Assembly (NCBI RefSeq): GCF_007558815.1
Contig: NZ_VLTJ01000004.1
Location: 62,001-126,000 of the forward strand
Direction: 5' to 3'
DNA length: 64,000 nt
Source of the DNA: Verticiella sediminum
Lineage (GTDB): Bacteria > Pseudomonadota > Gammaproteobacteria > Burkholderiales > Burkholderiaceae_B
In this document: in pieces, positions 28,518 through 37,461 of the stretch
How the letters are laid out: each line of letters opens with the position of its first letter
How positions within the stretch are numbered: position 1 is the first letter of the stretch
The notes under the pieces: model-generated
Seen by the model: the letters and a program-made list of their open reading frames with translations, nothing else
What the model was told of the DNA's origin: nothing
Database searches by the model: none
Program-made: the position numbers and the translations under genes

Positions 28518-29885
28518 TCAGCGCGCGGAACGCTGTGCCGCCTGCCCCGAACGCGCCAGGTAGTCCATCGCCAGCGTGGCGAGCGCGCGGGCGCCCACCG
28601 GGAACTGCTGCTCGTCCACGTCGAACTCGGCCGAGTGGTTGGGCGGCGCCTTGGTGTAGTCCTTGCCCGCCGGCGGGGCGCCGAGCAGGAAGAAGAAGCC
28701 CGGCACCTGTTTCTGGAACTCGGAGAAATCCTCGGAGCCGCTCACCTTGGGCACGACGGTGACCTTGCCGTCGGCGGCGAGTTCGAGCGCGGGCAGCGAG
28801 GCGTCCGTGAGCTTGGGGTCGTTGGTCGTGACGGGATAGGCGACCGGGCCGAAGCGCACCCGGGCCTGCGCCCCGCTCGCCTGGGCGATGTGTTCGGCGG
28901 TGCGCACGATGTGCTGGTGCGCCTGCTCGCGCATGCCTTCGTCGAAGGTGCGCAGCGTGCCCTGCATCTCGACGTCGTCGGGGATGATGTTGCTGCGCGT
29001 GCCGCCGTGGATCGAGCCGATGGTGAGCACGGCCGGTTCCTGGCTGATGTTGAGCTGGCGGCTGACGATGCCTTGCAGCCCGACCACGATCTGGCTGGCG
29101 GCCAGTATCGGGTCGACGGCGTTCCAGGGCGAAGAGCCGTGGCCGCCGCGGCCATGGACGTGGATGGTCAGGCTGTCGGAGCCGGCCATCATGGGCCCGC
29201 TGCGATAGCCCAGGGTGCCGCTGGGCAGGTTGGCCGTGATGTGCAGGCCGTAGATGGCGTCCACACCCTGCAGTGCGCCGTCGTCGATCATGGCGCGCGC
29301 GCCGAAGGCGGGCGTCCTGCCCTCGGCGTCCGGCTGCACCGGCGCGCCTTCCTCGGCGGGCTGGAACACGAAGCGCACCGTGCCGGCGAGTTCGTCGCGC
29401 AGGCCGGCGAGCGCGCTGGCCGCGCCCATCAGCATGGCGACGTGGGCGTCGTGCCCGCAGGCGTGCATCACGGGCACTTCGTTGCCCAGATACTCGGCCT
29501 TGGCGGTGGAGGCAAAGGGCAGGCCGGTGCGCTCGGCCACGGGCAGGGCGTCCATGTCGGCGCGCAGCGCGACCGTGGGCCCGGGCCTGGCGCCGCGCAG
29601 GGTGCCGACCACGCCGTGGCCACCCACGCCGGTCTGCACCTCCATGCCGAGGCTGCGCAGGTGCTCGGCGACGAGCTTGGCAGTGCGTTCTTCCTGGCCG
29701 GACAGCTCAGGGTGGGCGTGGATGTCGCGCCGCCATTCCACCATCTGCGGCGCGACGCGGTCCACGGCCTCGCGCAGGCCGTCATAGGACGCAGAGGAAA
29801 GGTTCTGCGCGTGCAGGGCCAGGGGCAGTGCGCCGGCGGCCAGGGCGAGCGCGCAGCGGCGCAGGGAGCGGGGAAGGGGATGCAT
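28518..29885 (-). CDS. Exported M20-family amidohydrolase (hippurate/IAA-amino acid hydrolase type)
   Basis: This 455-residue M20D metallo-amidohydrolase hydrolyses N-acyl amino acids or related amides. A signal peptide (RSLRRCALALAAGALPLALH-AQ) indicates export to the periplasm. Metal-site segments are WRRDIHAHPELSGQEERT, MHACGHDAHVAMLMGAA, FVFQPAEEG and a late SGSEDFSEFQ. GGHGSSPWNAVDP marks the dimerisation domain. The start MHPLPRS gives the better signal; an ATG 33 bases upstream is possible. It diverges from an AraC/GlxA-type regulator that probably controls it. Confidence 0.9.
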   Translation of the reverse strand: MHPLPRSLRRCALALAAGALPLALHAQNLSSASYDGLREAVDRVAPQMVEWRRDIHAHPELSGQEERTAKLVAEHLRSLGMEVQTGVGGHGVVGTLRGARPGPTVALRADMDALPVAERTGLPFASTAKAEYLGNEVPVMHACGHDAHVAMLMGAASALAGLRDELAGTVRFVFQPAEEGAPVQPDAEGRTPAFGARAMIDDGALQGVDAIYGLHITANLPSGTLGYRSGPMMAGSDSLTIHVHGRGGHGSSPWNAVDPILAASQIVVGLQGIVSRQLNISQEPAVLTIGSIHGGTRSNIIPDDVEMQGTLRTFDEGMREQAHQHIVRTAEHIAQASGAQARVRFGPVAYPVTTNDPKLTDASLPALELAADGKVTVVPKVSGSEDFSEFQKQVPGFFFLLGAPPAGKDYTKAPPNHSAEFDVDEQQFPVGARALATLAMDYLARSGQAAQRSAR

Positions 29886-29906
29886 GCCGGTCTCGGTCGC
29901 GGTGGT

Positions 29907-29919
29907 TGTGATCGTCACA
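29907..29919. promoter_or_regulatory. Short palindrome in the M20 hydrolase/AraC divergent gap
   Basis: TGTGA-TCG-TCACA is a perfect 5-3-5 palindrome centred about 28 bases upstream of the M20 hydrolase start. The half-sites look like those of CRP, but the spacer is 3 rather than 6, so it is not a standard CRP site. Confidence 0.35.
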
Positions 29920-29982
29920 TGCTAAAAGGACGAGGCTTTGTGTGAACGAGGCAATACCGCCATTCAAGGGGGCAGAATCGCC

Positions 29983-31059
29983 ATGCCGGCCGTGTATGTG
30001 GTCGAGATCCCGTGCTTTCCGGAAGCGGCCGTCGGGCATGCTGCGCATTTCGTCGAGCTGCTGCGCGGCGCCAATCTCATGGCGAGCCTGCGCCAGGGCC
30101 GGCGCGCGGCGCGATTCGCCTGGCGCTGGGTGGACGCCGCGGGCACGCCGTTGATGCACCTGCCCTATGCGGACGAAGGCGGGGCCGGCGGGGCGGCGCC
30201 GGATGCGATGTTCGTCACCTCGCTGCATTGCCCGGACATTCCCAGCGTGCGCACGGCCGCCGAGCGGCTGGCGCCGCTGAGCGTACGGCTGGGCGCGCTG
30301 GCCGAGCGTGGCGGCAAGGTCTGCCTGCTCGGCAGTGGCGCCTGGCTGGCGGCGCGTTCCGGGCGCTGTGCGGGGCGGCGGCTGGCCTTGCCCTGGTTCT
30401 ACGTGGCCGCCTTCGGCGCCGAGTTCCCCGAGGTAGCGCTGGACGCCGAGCAAGACGTGGTCGAGGACGGCCCCTGGCTGAGCGCTGCGCTGGCCGCGAA
30501 TGTCGGCGGCCTGGCCATGGCGCTCGCGCGCGAGGTGCTCGATCCGGCCTCCCGGCAGGCGCTGGCGAGCCTGCTGCGGCCCGACCCGGAGCGGGCCCGC
30601 GCCGCGATCGTGGCCATGCAGGGGCAGCACGTGCCAACCACACGCGCCGGCACGCTGGCCAGGGCGATCTGCTGGCTGGAACAGCGCCTGGACCAGCCTT
30701 ATTGCCTCGACGAACTGGCGGCCGCGGCGGCGGTGAGTCCGCGCACGTTGCTGCGCCACTTCCAGCAGGAGTTCGGCCATACGCCGCTGGACCATCTGCA
30801 CCGGCTGCGCTGCGCACGCGCCAAGGTCCTGCTCGAGATCACGCTGGAGAGCGTCGCCACCATCGCGCTCGCCTGCGGCTATGTCGATCCGGCCGCCTTC
30901 CGGCGCGTGTTCGTGCGGCATACCGGGACGACCCCGGCCGCGTATCGCGCGCAGCACAGCCTGCGCGCGCCGCGGCGGCGCTGGCGGGTGGATCCCCGGC
31001 CGGTGGAAGCGGCCGCGCTGGCCGCTCTGGCCGCGGTCAACCGCCCCGCGGCTTCGTGA
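29983..31059 (+). CDS. GlxA-type AraC-family transcriptional regulator (DJ-1/PfpI-like plus HTH)
   Basis: This 358-residue regulator has an N-terminal class I amidotransferase-like (DJ-1/PfpI) domain at about residues 5-200 (RGGKVCLLGSGAWLAARSGR, RRLALPWFY). An AraC double helix-turn-helix follows at about 225-325 (LDELAAAAAVSPRTLLRHFQ, ACGYVDPAAFRRVFVRHTGT). In GlxA proteins the first domain is a ligand sensor. The start MPAVYVVEIP follows a GGGGGCAG site. It diverges from the exported M20 hydrolase, its likely target. Confidence 0.88.
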   Translation: MPAVYVVEIPCFPEAAVGHAAHFVELLRGANLMASLRQGRRAARFAWRWVDAAGTPLMHLPYADEGGAGGAAPDAMFVTSLHCPDIPSVRTAAERLAPLSVRLGALAERGGKVCLLGSGAWLAARSGRCAGRRLALPWFYVAAFGAEFPEVALDAEQDVVEDGPWLSAALAANVGGLAMALAREVLDPASRQALASLLRPDPERARAAIVAMQGQHVPTTRAGTLARAICWLEQRLDQPYCLDELAAAAAVSPRTLLRHFQQEFGHTPLDHLHRLRCARAKVLLEITLESVATIALACGYVDPAAFRRVFVRHTGTTPAAYRAQHSLRAPRRRWRVDPRPVEAAALAALAAVNRPAAS

Positions 31060-31061
31060 TG

Positions 31062-31243
31062 CACTCAGCCTCCGTCCGGCCGCCCGAAGGAGGCTGACCC
31101 CCCCTTGGGGGGCAGCGAACGCAGTGAGTGTGGGGGCGTTCCCCTCAGCCTCCGCCCACGACGCAGGCAAGCACGCCACACCATCCAGGGCACAGCGGAT
31201 CCGGCTCCGCCCCCTGGGGAGCGCGCGTCAGCGCGTAGGGGGG
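31062..31243. repeat. Intergenic repeat with hairpins, copy A
   Basis: This 180-base gap is non-coding and strongly structured. CAGCCTCC (31066-31073) pairs with GGAGGCTG (31089-31096), and CCCCCCTTGGGGGG forms a second hairpin. Positions 31181-31206 are an exact 26-base match, in opposite orientation, to 63341-63366. Flanks on both sides are also related (for example a CGCGC-rich C-tract element). The pair forms a dispersed intergenic repeat family that is probably present many times in the genome. Confidence 0.7.
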
Positions 31244-32155
31244 CTACTCCTGGCGGGCGCGCACCGCTTCGGCGTCCGGCAGGCTGCGCTCCCAGGCCAC
31301 GATGGCGTCGACCACGGCCTGCGGCGCCTGCGGGATCAGGGCGTGGCCGGTGTCCGGGATGACCGCGAGCGTGACGCGCTCGCCGAATTCGTCGCGCACT
31401 TCGTTGCGGCTGGCGGCCGGCTTGAACGGGTCGTTGCCGGCCTGCAGGTCGAACAGCGGGGCGCTGCCGCCCGACCACCAGGTTTCCTGCGACGTGGCGA
31501 GGCCGGCCTTGCGCTGCGCCCGGCTCACCTCGGGATACCAGCCATGCAGCCACACCGAGGCATCGAAGTCCGGCGTGAAGAAGGCGTACTGGATGGATTT
31601 CAGGCGTTCGTCGTCCGGCAGCGACAGGTCCGCGCTGCGCGCGACGTGCTCGGCCATGCCGTCCGGGTAGTTCTTGGCCGCGGCCGCGACGATCACCACG
31701 CCGCGCACGAGATCGGGATGATCCACGCCGGTGGTGCGCGCCACCCAGTTGCCGAAGGCATGGCCGACGATCACGGCGGGCGCCGCATCGAAGTGGCGCA
31801 GCACCGCGGCGACGTCCTCGGCGTAGTCGTGCAGGGTGATGCCGTCCATCGGGCCGCGGCTGCGGCCGATGCCGCGCGGCTCGGGACGCAGCACGCGGTA
31901 GCCCGCCTCCACGAAGCCCGGCACGAGCACGTCGAAGTCCTCGGCGCCGCGCCCGCGCGAAGGCAGCAGGAGCAGGGTGGGGCCGGCCCCGTCGGCATGG
32001 ACCTCGATCTGTACGTCGCCACGCTGCACCAGCGTGGTCTGCGCGAGGGTGGCGTTGGCCTGGGCGGACGCGGTTTCGCTGGCGAAGCCGGCATGGGCGG
32101 CCAGCAGCAGGCAGGGTGTGGCGAGCAGGGCGGCGAGTCGTCGGCGCATGCGCAT
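31244..32155 (-). CDS. Exported alpha/beta-fold hydrolase-like protein with Ala at the nucleophile position
   Basis: This 303-residue secreted alpha/beta-fold protein begins with a signal peptide (MRMRRRLAALLATPCLLLAAHAG, in two parts MRMRRRLAALLATP and CLLLAAHAGFASE). The fold is clear: PTLLLLPSRGRGAEDFD, RVLRPEPRGIGRSRGPMDG and a late PDTGHALIPQAP with the usual His. The nucleophile elbow reads VIVGHAFGNWVAR, so A133 replaces the usual Ser of G-x-S-x-G. It may be non-hydrolytic, as in some cofactor-independent members. It is the last gene of a five-gene operon. An ATG two codons downstream is an alternative start. Confidence 0.83.
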   Translation of the reverse strand: MRMRRRLAALLATPCLLLAAHAGFASETASAQANATLAQTTLVQRGDVQIEVHADGAGPTLLLLPSRGRGAEDFDVLVPGFVEAGYRVLRPEPRGIGRSRGPMDGITLHDYAEDVAAVLRHFDAAPAVIVGHAFGNWVARTTGVDHPDLVRGVVIVAAAAKNYPDGMAEHVARSADLSLPDDERLKSIQYAFFTPDFDASVWLHGWYPEVSRAQRKAGLATSQETWWSGGSAPLFDLQAGNDPFKPAASRNEVRDEFGERVTLAVIPDTGHALIPQAPQAVVDAIVAWERSLPDAEAVRARQE

Positions 32156-32241
32156 GGATGTCTCCTGTAGGGTGTTATGGACGAACGGAAGCGGTCGGGA
32201 CGCTGTGGGCGTCCCGGCGGGAAAGCGCGGCGCGGGCGGTG

Positions 32242-32811
32242 TCAGCCCGCGTCGCGGAACATGATGCGACGGGTGTTGCGAAAATTCGGGCGTACCCGGT
32301 CGCTCCACGCCGTGGCGCGCACGGCGAGCCAGGGCGGGCTGCCGAAGGTCTCGCGCGTCTGGAGGTCGTAGCTCGCGTGATAGCGCGGTACGCCGTGCGC
32401 GGCGAGGTGCCGCTCGGCGTGCACGGTGCCGGGCACGCCGGCCAGCCCGGGCAGGTGTTCCTGGTCGTACCAGGCATTGAAGTCGGCCTCGGCGTCGGCG
32501 GACACGTCGGTCTCGACCACGTAGTGCCAGGGCGCGGGCCGGCCGGCGCTGGCGCCCGGGCGGGTCAGTGTCCGGCGCAGCAGGGCGAGTTCGGCGCCCG
32601 GGTTGCGGTCCTGGGCGGCGGCCAGCCAGGCGGCCACGCGCTCGGGGGCGGGTGCTTCGGCAAGTGCGACGCGCACGTAGGTGAGCGGGGCATCGACAGC
32701 GTGCAATACCCGGGCTGACGGCGCGCCCACCTGGGCCGCCACCCAGGCGTGGGCCTGCGCGGTGTCCAGGTGTTCGCCGGGCCAGCGGATCAGGAGCTGG
32801 AGCATGGACAT
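32242..32811 (-). CDS. Conserved hypothetical protein, probable dimeric alpha/beta-barrel (EthD-like)
   Basis: This 189-residue protein has no signal or membrane segments. The C-terminal half carries VVETDVSADAEADFNAWYDQ and EHLPGLAGVPGTVHAERHLA, the W-Y-x-x-E-H-L-P pattern seen in dimeric alpha-beta-barrel (EthD/ABM-like) proteins of catabolic clusters. The N-terminal half may be a second, diverged barrel. It lies between a decarboxylase-like gene and an exported hydrolase in a LigI-like operon. No specific reaction can be assigned. Confidence 0.7.
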   Translation of the reverse strand: MSMLQLLIRWPGEHLDTAQAHAWVAAQVGAPSARVLHAVDAPLTYVRVALAEAPAPERVAAWLAAAQDRNPGAELALLRRTLTRPGASAGRPAPWHYVVETDVSADAEADFNAWYDQEHLPGLAGVPGTVHAERHLAAHGVPRYHASYDLQTRETFGSPPWLAVRATAWSDRVRPNFRNTRRIMFRDAG

Positions 32812-32820
32812 GGCTATTCC

Positions 32821-33348
32821 TCAGTGGCCGATGCGCAGCGCCACGAGCAGGCGCGACACCATGTTGTAGGCCGCCACCGTGGCCGTGATCTCGAGCAGGG
32901 TCTGCTCCGGATGGCGCGCGGCCAACGGCGCGTACACCGCATCCGGCACCTCGATGTCGCGCGTCATGGCGTCGGTGTAGGCCAGCACCTCGGCGTACGC
33001 CGACGTCAGCTCGGCCGGCGGCGGCCCCTCGGGCGTGCGCAGCCAGGCGACCACGGCGGCGGGCAGCCCCGCCGCCTCGGCGTGCGGCACGTGCGCCTCG
33101 AACTCGTAGGGCGCGCGGTTCAGCACCGCGATGCGCAGGATGATGAGTTCGCGCAGGTCGGCCGGCACCGTGGTCTTCTGCCGGATCGCGGTGAGCAGCG
33201 CTTCCCAGCCCTCGACCACGGGCGGGCTGTGCAGCAGCACCTGATAGAGCAGTGAGACGCGGCCGCGGCTGGCGAGGATGCGCGCCTCCTGGGAGGCGAG
33301 CGCTGCGCGCGTACCCGGCGCGATGGGGGCAAGACGAGGTCGGGACAT
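32821..33348 (-). CDS. Carboxymuconolactone decarboxylase (CMD)-family protein
   Basis: This is a 175-residue all-helical CMD/AhpD-fold protein. The core ELIILRIAVLNRAPYEFEAH, then VPHAEAAGLPAAVVAWLRT, aligns with the CMD motif. The redox CxxC of AhpD is absent, so a peroxidase role is unlikely. The start MSRPRLAPIAPG was chosen because the family begins this way. It lies 20 bases downstream of a Bug receptor and is followed by the EthD-like gene after 9 bases. With the LigI-like enzyme upstream, a role in ring-cleavage product metabolism is plausible. Confidence 0.85.
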   Translation of the reverse strand: MSRPRLAPIAPGTRAALASQEARILASRGRVSLLYQVLLHSPPVVEGWEALLTAIRQKTTVPADLRELIILRIAVLNRAPYEFEAHVPHAEAAGLPAAVVAWLRTPEGPPPAELTSAYAEVLAYTDAMTRDIEVPDAVYAPLAARHPEQTLLEITATVAAYNMVSRLLVALRIGH

Positions 33349-33368
33349 CGGCGATCGCCTCCGGGCGC

Positions 33369-34325
33369 TCAGGGCTGGATCTGCTTGCGTTCGATCAGGT
33401 CCGTCCACTTGCGGCGGTCGGACTCGATCAACTCGGCCAGCTCCTGCGGGCTGGACGGCGCGACCTCGGCGCCGAACTCTTCCAGTCGCCCCTGGACGTC
33501 GGGCTGGGCGAGCGCGTCGCGCACGGCCTGGTTCAGGCGCTCGATGGTGGCCTCGGGCGTGCCGGCGGGCGCAAGCAGCCCGTACCAGTTGTTGGATTCG
33601 ACGTCCGGGATGCCCAGTTCGGCCAGCGTCTTCACGTTGGGCAGCGCGGGCTGTTCCCGGGCGCTGGCCAGGCCCAGCGGCTTGAGGGCGCCTGCGCGGA
33701 TCTGGCCGATGAGGCCCGGCACGTCGCCGAAGAAGCCGTCGGCGTGGCCGCCGATGACGTCGCCGATGACCTGGGAGGCGCCCTTGTAGGGCACGTGCAT
33801 CACCGGGGCGCCGGAGGCGTCGCGGAACATCTCGAGCGTGAGATGGGGAATGCTGCCGACGCCGGACGAGCCGATCGCAGGCGGCTGCTTGGCGGCCTTG
33901 GCGCGCTCGACGTAGTCCTTGGCATCGGTGGCCGGGTTGCTGGCGGCGACCACGAAGACCGTGGCGTTGTTCACGACGCGGCTGACCGGCGCGAAATCCG
34001 TTTGCGGGTCGTAGGGCAGGTTGGCGTACAGCGCGGGGCTGATCGAGACGGCGCCCACGCTGGTGAGGAACAGCGTGGAGCCGTCCTTGGCCGCCTTGGC
34101 GACGTAGCTGGCGGCGATGTTGCCGTTGGCGCCCGGGCGGTTTTCGACGATGACCGTGCGTTCCAGGATCTTGCCGAGCGGGTCGGCCAGGGTGCGGGCC
34201 ACGATGTCCACGGGGCCGCCGGGCGTGAAGGCGACGACCAGGCGGATCGGCTCCTGGGCCTGGACGGCGGGAGCGGCGGCGACGAGCGCGGTGGACAGGG
34301 CGAGCGGAAGTAATTGTCGGTACAT
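33369..34325 (-). CDS. Tripartite tricarboxylate transporter receptor, Bug/TctC family
   Basis: This is a 318-residue periplasmic receptor with a short signal peptide (MYRQLLPLALSTALVAAAPA) and the Bug segments PIRLVVAFTPGGPVDIVART, VIVENRPGANGNIAASYVA and MHVPYKGASQVIGDVIGGHA. It lies between the LigI-like amidohydrolase and the CMD-family gene. That placement suggests it binds the acid on which this operon acts. No TctA or TctB genes are near. Confidence 0.93.
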   Translation of the reverse strand: MYRQLLPLALSTALVAAAPAVQAQEPIRLVVAFTPGGPVDIVARTLADPLGKILERTVIVENRPGANGNIAASYVAKAAKDGSTLFLTSVGAVSISPALYANLPYDPQTDFAPVSRVVNNATVFVVAASNPATDAKDYVERAKAAKQPPAIGSSGVGSIPHLTLEMFRDASGAPVMHVPYKGASQVIGDVIGGHADGFFGDVPGLIGQIRAGALKPLGLASAREQPALPNVKTLAELGIPDVESNNWYGLLAPAGTPEATIERLNQAVRDALAQPDVQGRLEEFGAEVAPSSPQELAELIESDRRKWTDLIERKQIQP

Positions 34326-34358
34326 GAATGTCTCCTGATGGGTGTTCTTGGGCGCGTA

Positions 34359-35201
34359 TCAGTCGCGGTAGAGCGCGAGCGGGTTCTGGGTGAGCACGCG
34401 TTGGCGCAGGGCGGCGTCGGGGCAGGCCTCGAAGAAGAGATCGACGAGGCGGCCGTCGTCGGGCATGTCGCCCTGGATGTTCGGGTGGGGCCAGTCGCTG
34501 CCCCACAGGCTGCGCTCGGGCATGTGCTCGAGCACGGCGCGCACGTAGGGCAGGCCGGCGGTGAAGGGGGCCTGGCCGCCGGCGACCCGGTCGATCGCCG
34601 ACACCTTCACCCAGGCGTTGGCGCACTGCGCGAGTGAGAGCAGGGCGCGCATGGCCGGCTGCGCCAGCCCGTCGGCCGCGGCGACGCGGGCCAGGTGATC
34701 GACCACGAAGGGAATCGGCAGCCGGCGCAGTTCGGGCAGCCATTCGACCAGGGCCGCCCCGTCGATGTGGACGCACAGGTGCCAGCCGAAAGGCGCGATC
34801 AGCGCCACTACGCGGCGCAGGCGCTCGGGCGAAGGGGGCTTGCCCAGGTGCGCGACGAAGTTCAGCCGCGCGCCGCGCACCCCGCCTTCATGAAGCTGGC
34901 GCACGGTATCCGCGGTGGCGTCTTCAGGCAGCAGGGCGACGCCACGATAGCGGCCGCCGCTGCCGGCGATGGCGTCGAGCAGTGCGCTGTGGTCGGTGCC
35001 GTGGCAGGCGGCCTGTACCAGCACGGCGTGCGTCGCGCCCAGGTGCGCATGCAGCGCGTACAGCGCGCTTGCCGGCACGTCGGGCGGCGTATAGCGGCGC
35101 GCTGCCGCGAACGGAAAGCGCGCGTGCGGGCCGAACACATGGCAGTGGCAGTCCCAACTGCCCGCGGGCAGCGCTTGCGCCGGGCGGCTCGGCTGCGCCA
35201 T
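34359..35201 (-). CDS. Amidohydrolase, 2-pyrone-4,6-dicarboxylate lactonase (LigI)-like
   Basis: This 280-residue metal-dependent (or metal-independent LigI-type) amidohydrolase has DCHCHVFGPHARFPFAAARR at the N-terminus. GVALLPEDATADTVRQLHEG, GVRGARLNF, FVVDHLARV and the signature SLWGSDWPHPN follow, then PDDGRLVDLFFEA. The layout resembles LigI, which opens the pyrone lactone in protocatechuate 4,5-cleavage, and 4-sulfomuconolactone hydrolase. The exact substrate is not fixed. An ATG at 35246 would add 15 residues. It is the first gene of an operon that diverges from a LysR regulator. Confidence 0.85.
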   Translation of the reverse strand: MAQPSRPAQALPAGSWDCHCHVFGPHARFPFAAARRYTPPDVPASALYALHAHLGATHAVLVQAACHGTDHSALLDAIAGSGGRYRGVALLPEDATADTVRQLHEGGVRGARLNFVAHLGKPPSPERLRRVVALIAPFGWHLCVHIDGAALVEWLPELRRLPIPFVVDHLARVAAADGLAQPAMRALLSLAQCANAWVKVSAIDRVAGGQAPFTAGLPYVRAVLEHMPERSLWGSDWPHPNIQGDMPDDGRLVDLFFEACPDAALRQRVLTQNPLALYRD

Positions 35202-35302
35202 GGGGGCGCGGCAGTCGGGTACGAGAGACGGGGCGGATGCAATCATGTCCGCATGGTGACGAGGTGCTTTACGTCGGGCAATGGCATATCATGGATTTCT
35301 GT

Positions 35303-35319
35303 TATAGGAACTTGCTATA
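35303..35319. promoter_or_regulatory. Inverted repeat in the LigI-like/LysR divergent promoter
   Basis: TATAG-GAACTTG-CTATA is a 5-7-5 inverted repeat with the T-N11-A symmetry of LysR-type sites. It sits 8 bases before the LysR start codon in the gap shared with the amidohydrolase operon. The operator role is an inference. Confidence 0.5.
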
Positions 35320-35326
35320 TCTCACC

Positions 35327-36217
35327 ATGGAACTACGCCAGATCCTCTATTTCGTGCGTGTTGCCGAGCAGCGCAGCTTCTCGCGCGCCGCCGAGCTGCT
35401 CGGGGTGTCCCAGCCCTCGCTGTCGCGGCAGGTGCAGTTGCTCGAGGCCGAACTCGGCCGCCATCTGCTGCTGCGCAACGGCCGCGGGGTGGAGCCCACC
35501 GAGGCCGGCCTGCGCCTGCTCGGGCACGGCCGCGCCTTGCTGGGCATGGCCGAGCGCGCCGTGGCGGACGTGCGCGACATGGACGGCGCGGCGGTGGGCA
35601 AGGTGGTGCTGGGGCTGCCGCCGCGGGTGGCGCAGGTCATCACGCCCACCTTGGTCAGCACATTTCGCAGCCGCTTTCCCGGCGCGGCGATCACGGTGGC
35701 GGAGGGCCTGAGCGCGCAGATGCGCGAGGCGCTGCTGGCCGGCCGGCTGGAGCTGGCGCTGCTGTACGATCCGGCGCCCTCGCCGCAATTGGCCGTGGAG
35801 TCGCTGTTTCGCGAGCCATTGGTGCTGGCGGCCTCGCCCGCGCTCGCACCGCGCCTGCCTCGCCAGGTGCCCGTGGCCAGGCTCGGCCGCTACCCGCTGG
35901 TGGTGCCCAGCCTGCCCAATGCGATCCGCACGCTGCTCGAGCGCACCTGCCGGCGGCACGGCGTGCAGTTGAATGTCGTGGCCGAAGTCGATGCCGTCGG
36001 CACCATCCAGGAACTGGCCGAGCGCGCGCAGGCGTATGCGGTGCTGCCGAGATCCGCGGTGGCGGGTACGCCGGAGCTGCGCATGGCGCGCATCGTGCAG
36101 CCGGAAATCCTTAACGATCTCGTGCTGGCGAGCCCGGCCAAGCGGCCCGGCACGCGGCTGGCGGAAGAGACCGCGCAATTGCTGCGCGAGCTGGATTTAT
36201 CGGCCGCGTTCGGCTGA
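35327..36217 (+). CDS. LysR-family transcriptional regulator (CbbR/CatM-like branch)
   Basis: This is a 296-residue LysR regulator. The helix-turn-helix is at residues 1-60 (MELRQILYFVRVAEQRSFSR, LLGVSQPSLSRQVQLLEAEL), followed by the effector domain with VVLGLPPRVAQVITPTLVST. The start was chosen at MELRQILYF, the canonical LysR N-terminus, although the frame stays open far upstream. It diverges from the LigI-like operon and presumably regulates it. Confidence 0.92.
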   Translation: MELRQILYFVRVAEQRSFSRAAELLGVSQPSLSRQVQLLEAELGRHLLLRNGRGVEPTEAGLRLLGHGRALLGMAERAVADVRDMDGAAVGKVVLGLPPRVAQVITPTLVSTFRSRFPGAAITVAEGLSAQMREALLAGRLELALLYDPAPSPQLAVESLFREPLVLAASPALAPRLPRQVPVARLGRYPLVVPSLPNAIRTLLERTCRRHGVQLNVVAEVDAVGTIQELAERAQAYAVLPRSAVAGTPELRMARIVQPEILNDLVLASPAKRPGTRLAEETAQLLRELDLSAAFG

Positions 36218-36334
36218 TGCGCTCGCCAAGACTGCGTTGCGCCGCTGGCCTTGGCGACGGCACGAGGCGGCACAAGGCGCGCGGCATGCCTTGCCGCGAA
36301 GCGCCAGGGTCGAACGCGCCAGAGGCGGCGCGCG

Positions 36335-36757
<423 letters not shown>

Positions 36758-36789
36758 TCAGGGGCGCGCGCCGTGCAGCGCCGGTGCGC

Positions 36790-37293
36790 TCACTCGCCCT
36801 TGAGCGGGCCGCCCATCTGCTGGACCTTGTTCTGCAGCCAGCGTTCGACCGAGGGAAAGACGAACTTGCCGACGTCGCCGCCCATGAGCGCGATCTCGCG
36901 CACGATGGTGCCCGAGATGAACTGGTACTGGTCGGACGGCGTGAGGAACAGCGTTTCGACGTCGGGCAGCAGATAGCGGTTCATGCCGGCCATCTGGAAC
37001 TCGTATTCGAAGTCGGAGACGGCGCGCAGGCCGCGCAGGATGACGCGGGCGTTCTGCGAGCGCACGAAATCCTTCAGGAGGCCGCCGAAACTCTCCACCG
37101 AGACGTTCGGATAGTGCCCGAGCACTTCCTGCGCGATGTCCAGGCGCTCGGCGACGGTGAAGAACGGCTTCTTGGCATGGCTGTGCGCCACGCCGACGAC
37201 GACCTTGTCGAACAGCGTCGCAGCGCGGCGGACCAGATCTTCATGGCCACGCGTGAGGGGGTCGAAAGTGCCGGGGTACACGGCAACGATCAT
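36790..37293 (-). CDS. coaD: Phosphopantetheine adenylyltransferase
   Basis: This 167-residue enzyme joins 4'-phosphopantetheine and ATP to give dephospho-CoA, the penultimate step in CoA synthesis. The nucleotidyltransferase motif [20 protein letters not shown] (T/HxGH type), [20 protein letters not shown] and [16 protein letters not shown] are all in place. The length equals the usual size. It begins MIVAVYPGT after a good AAGGAGA site and lies downstream of rsmD. Confidence 0.97.
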   Translation of the reverse strand: MIVAVYPGTFDPLTRGHEDLVRRAATLFDKVVVGVAHSHAKKPFFTVAERLDIAQEVLGHYPNVSVESFGGLLKDFVRSQNARVILRGLRAVSDFEYEFQMAGMNRYLLPDVETLFLTPSDQYQFISGTIVREIALMGGDVGKFVFPSVERWLQNKVQQMGGPLKGE

Positions 37294-37461
37294 CGGCTTC
37301 TCCTTTGTTGAGCCGCAGCGCGTTCGGTCGCACGCCAGGCTTGGGGGTTCGTCGCGGCGGACGGGCGCCGTGTCCGCCGCCGAGTCTCCGTTGACGCGAT
37401 TATTTCTCGAAATCGTGCATTGCAGCAATCATGCTGCGCTCTCGAGCGGGCCGCCAGGGGG

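Noticed and set aside
29907-29919. A CRP binding site in the M20/AraC gap
   Set aside because: The half-sites look right but the spacer is 3 bases instead of 6, so I list it only as a palindrome.
31062-31243. A CRISPR array or small RNA gene in the structured gap
   Set aside because: There is no regular repeat-spacer pattern. The structure fits a dispersed intergenic repeat with a second copy at 63 kb.
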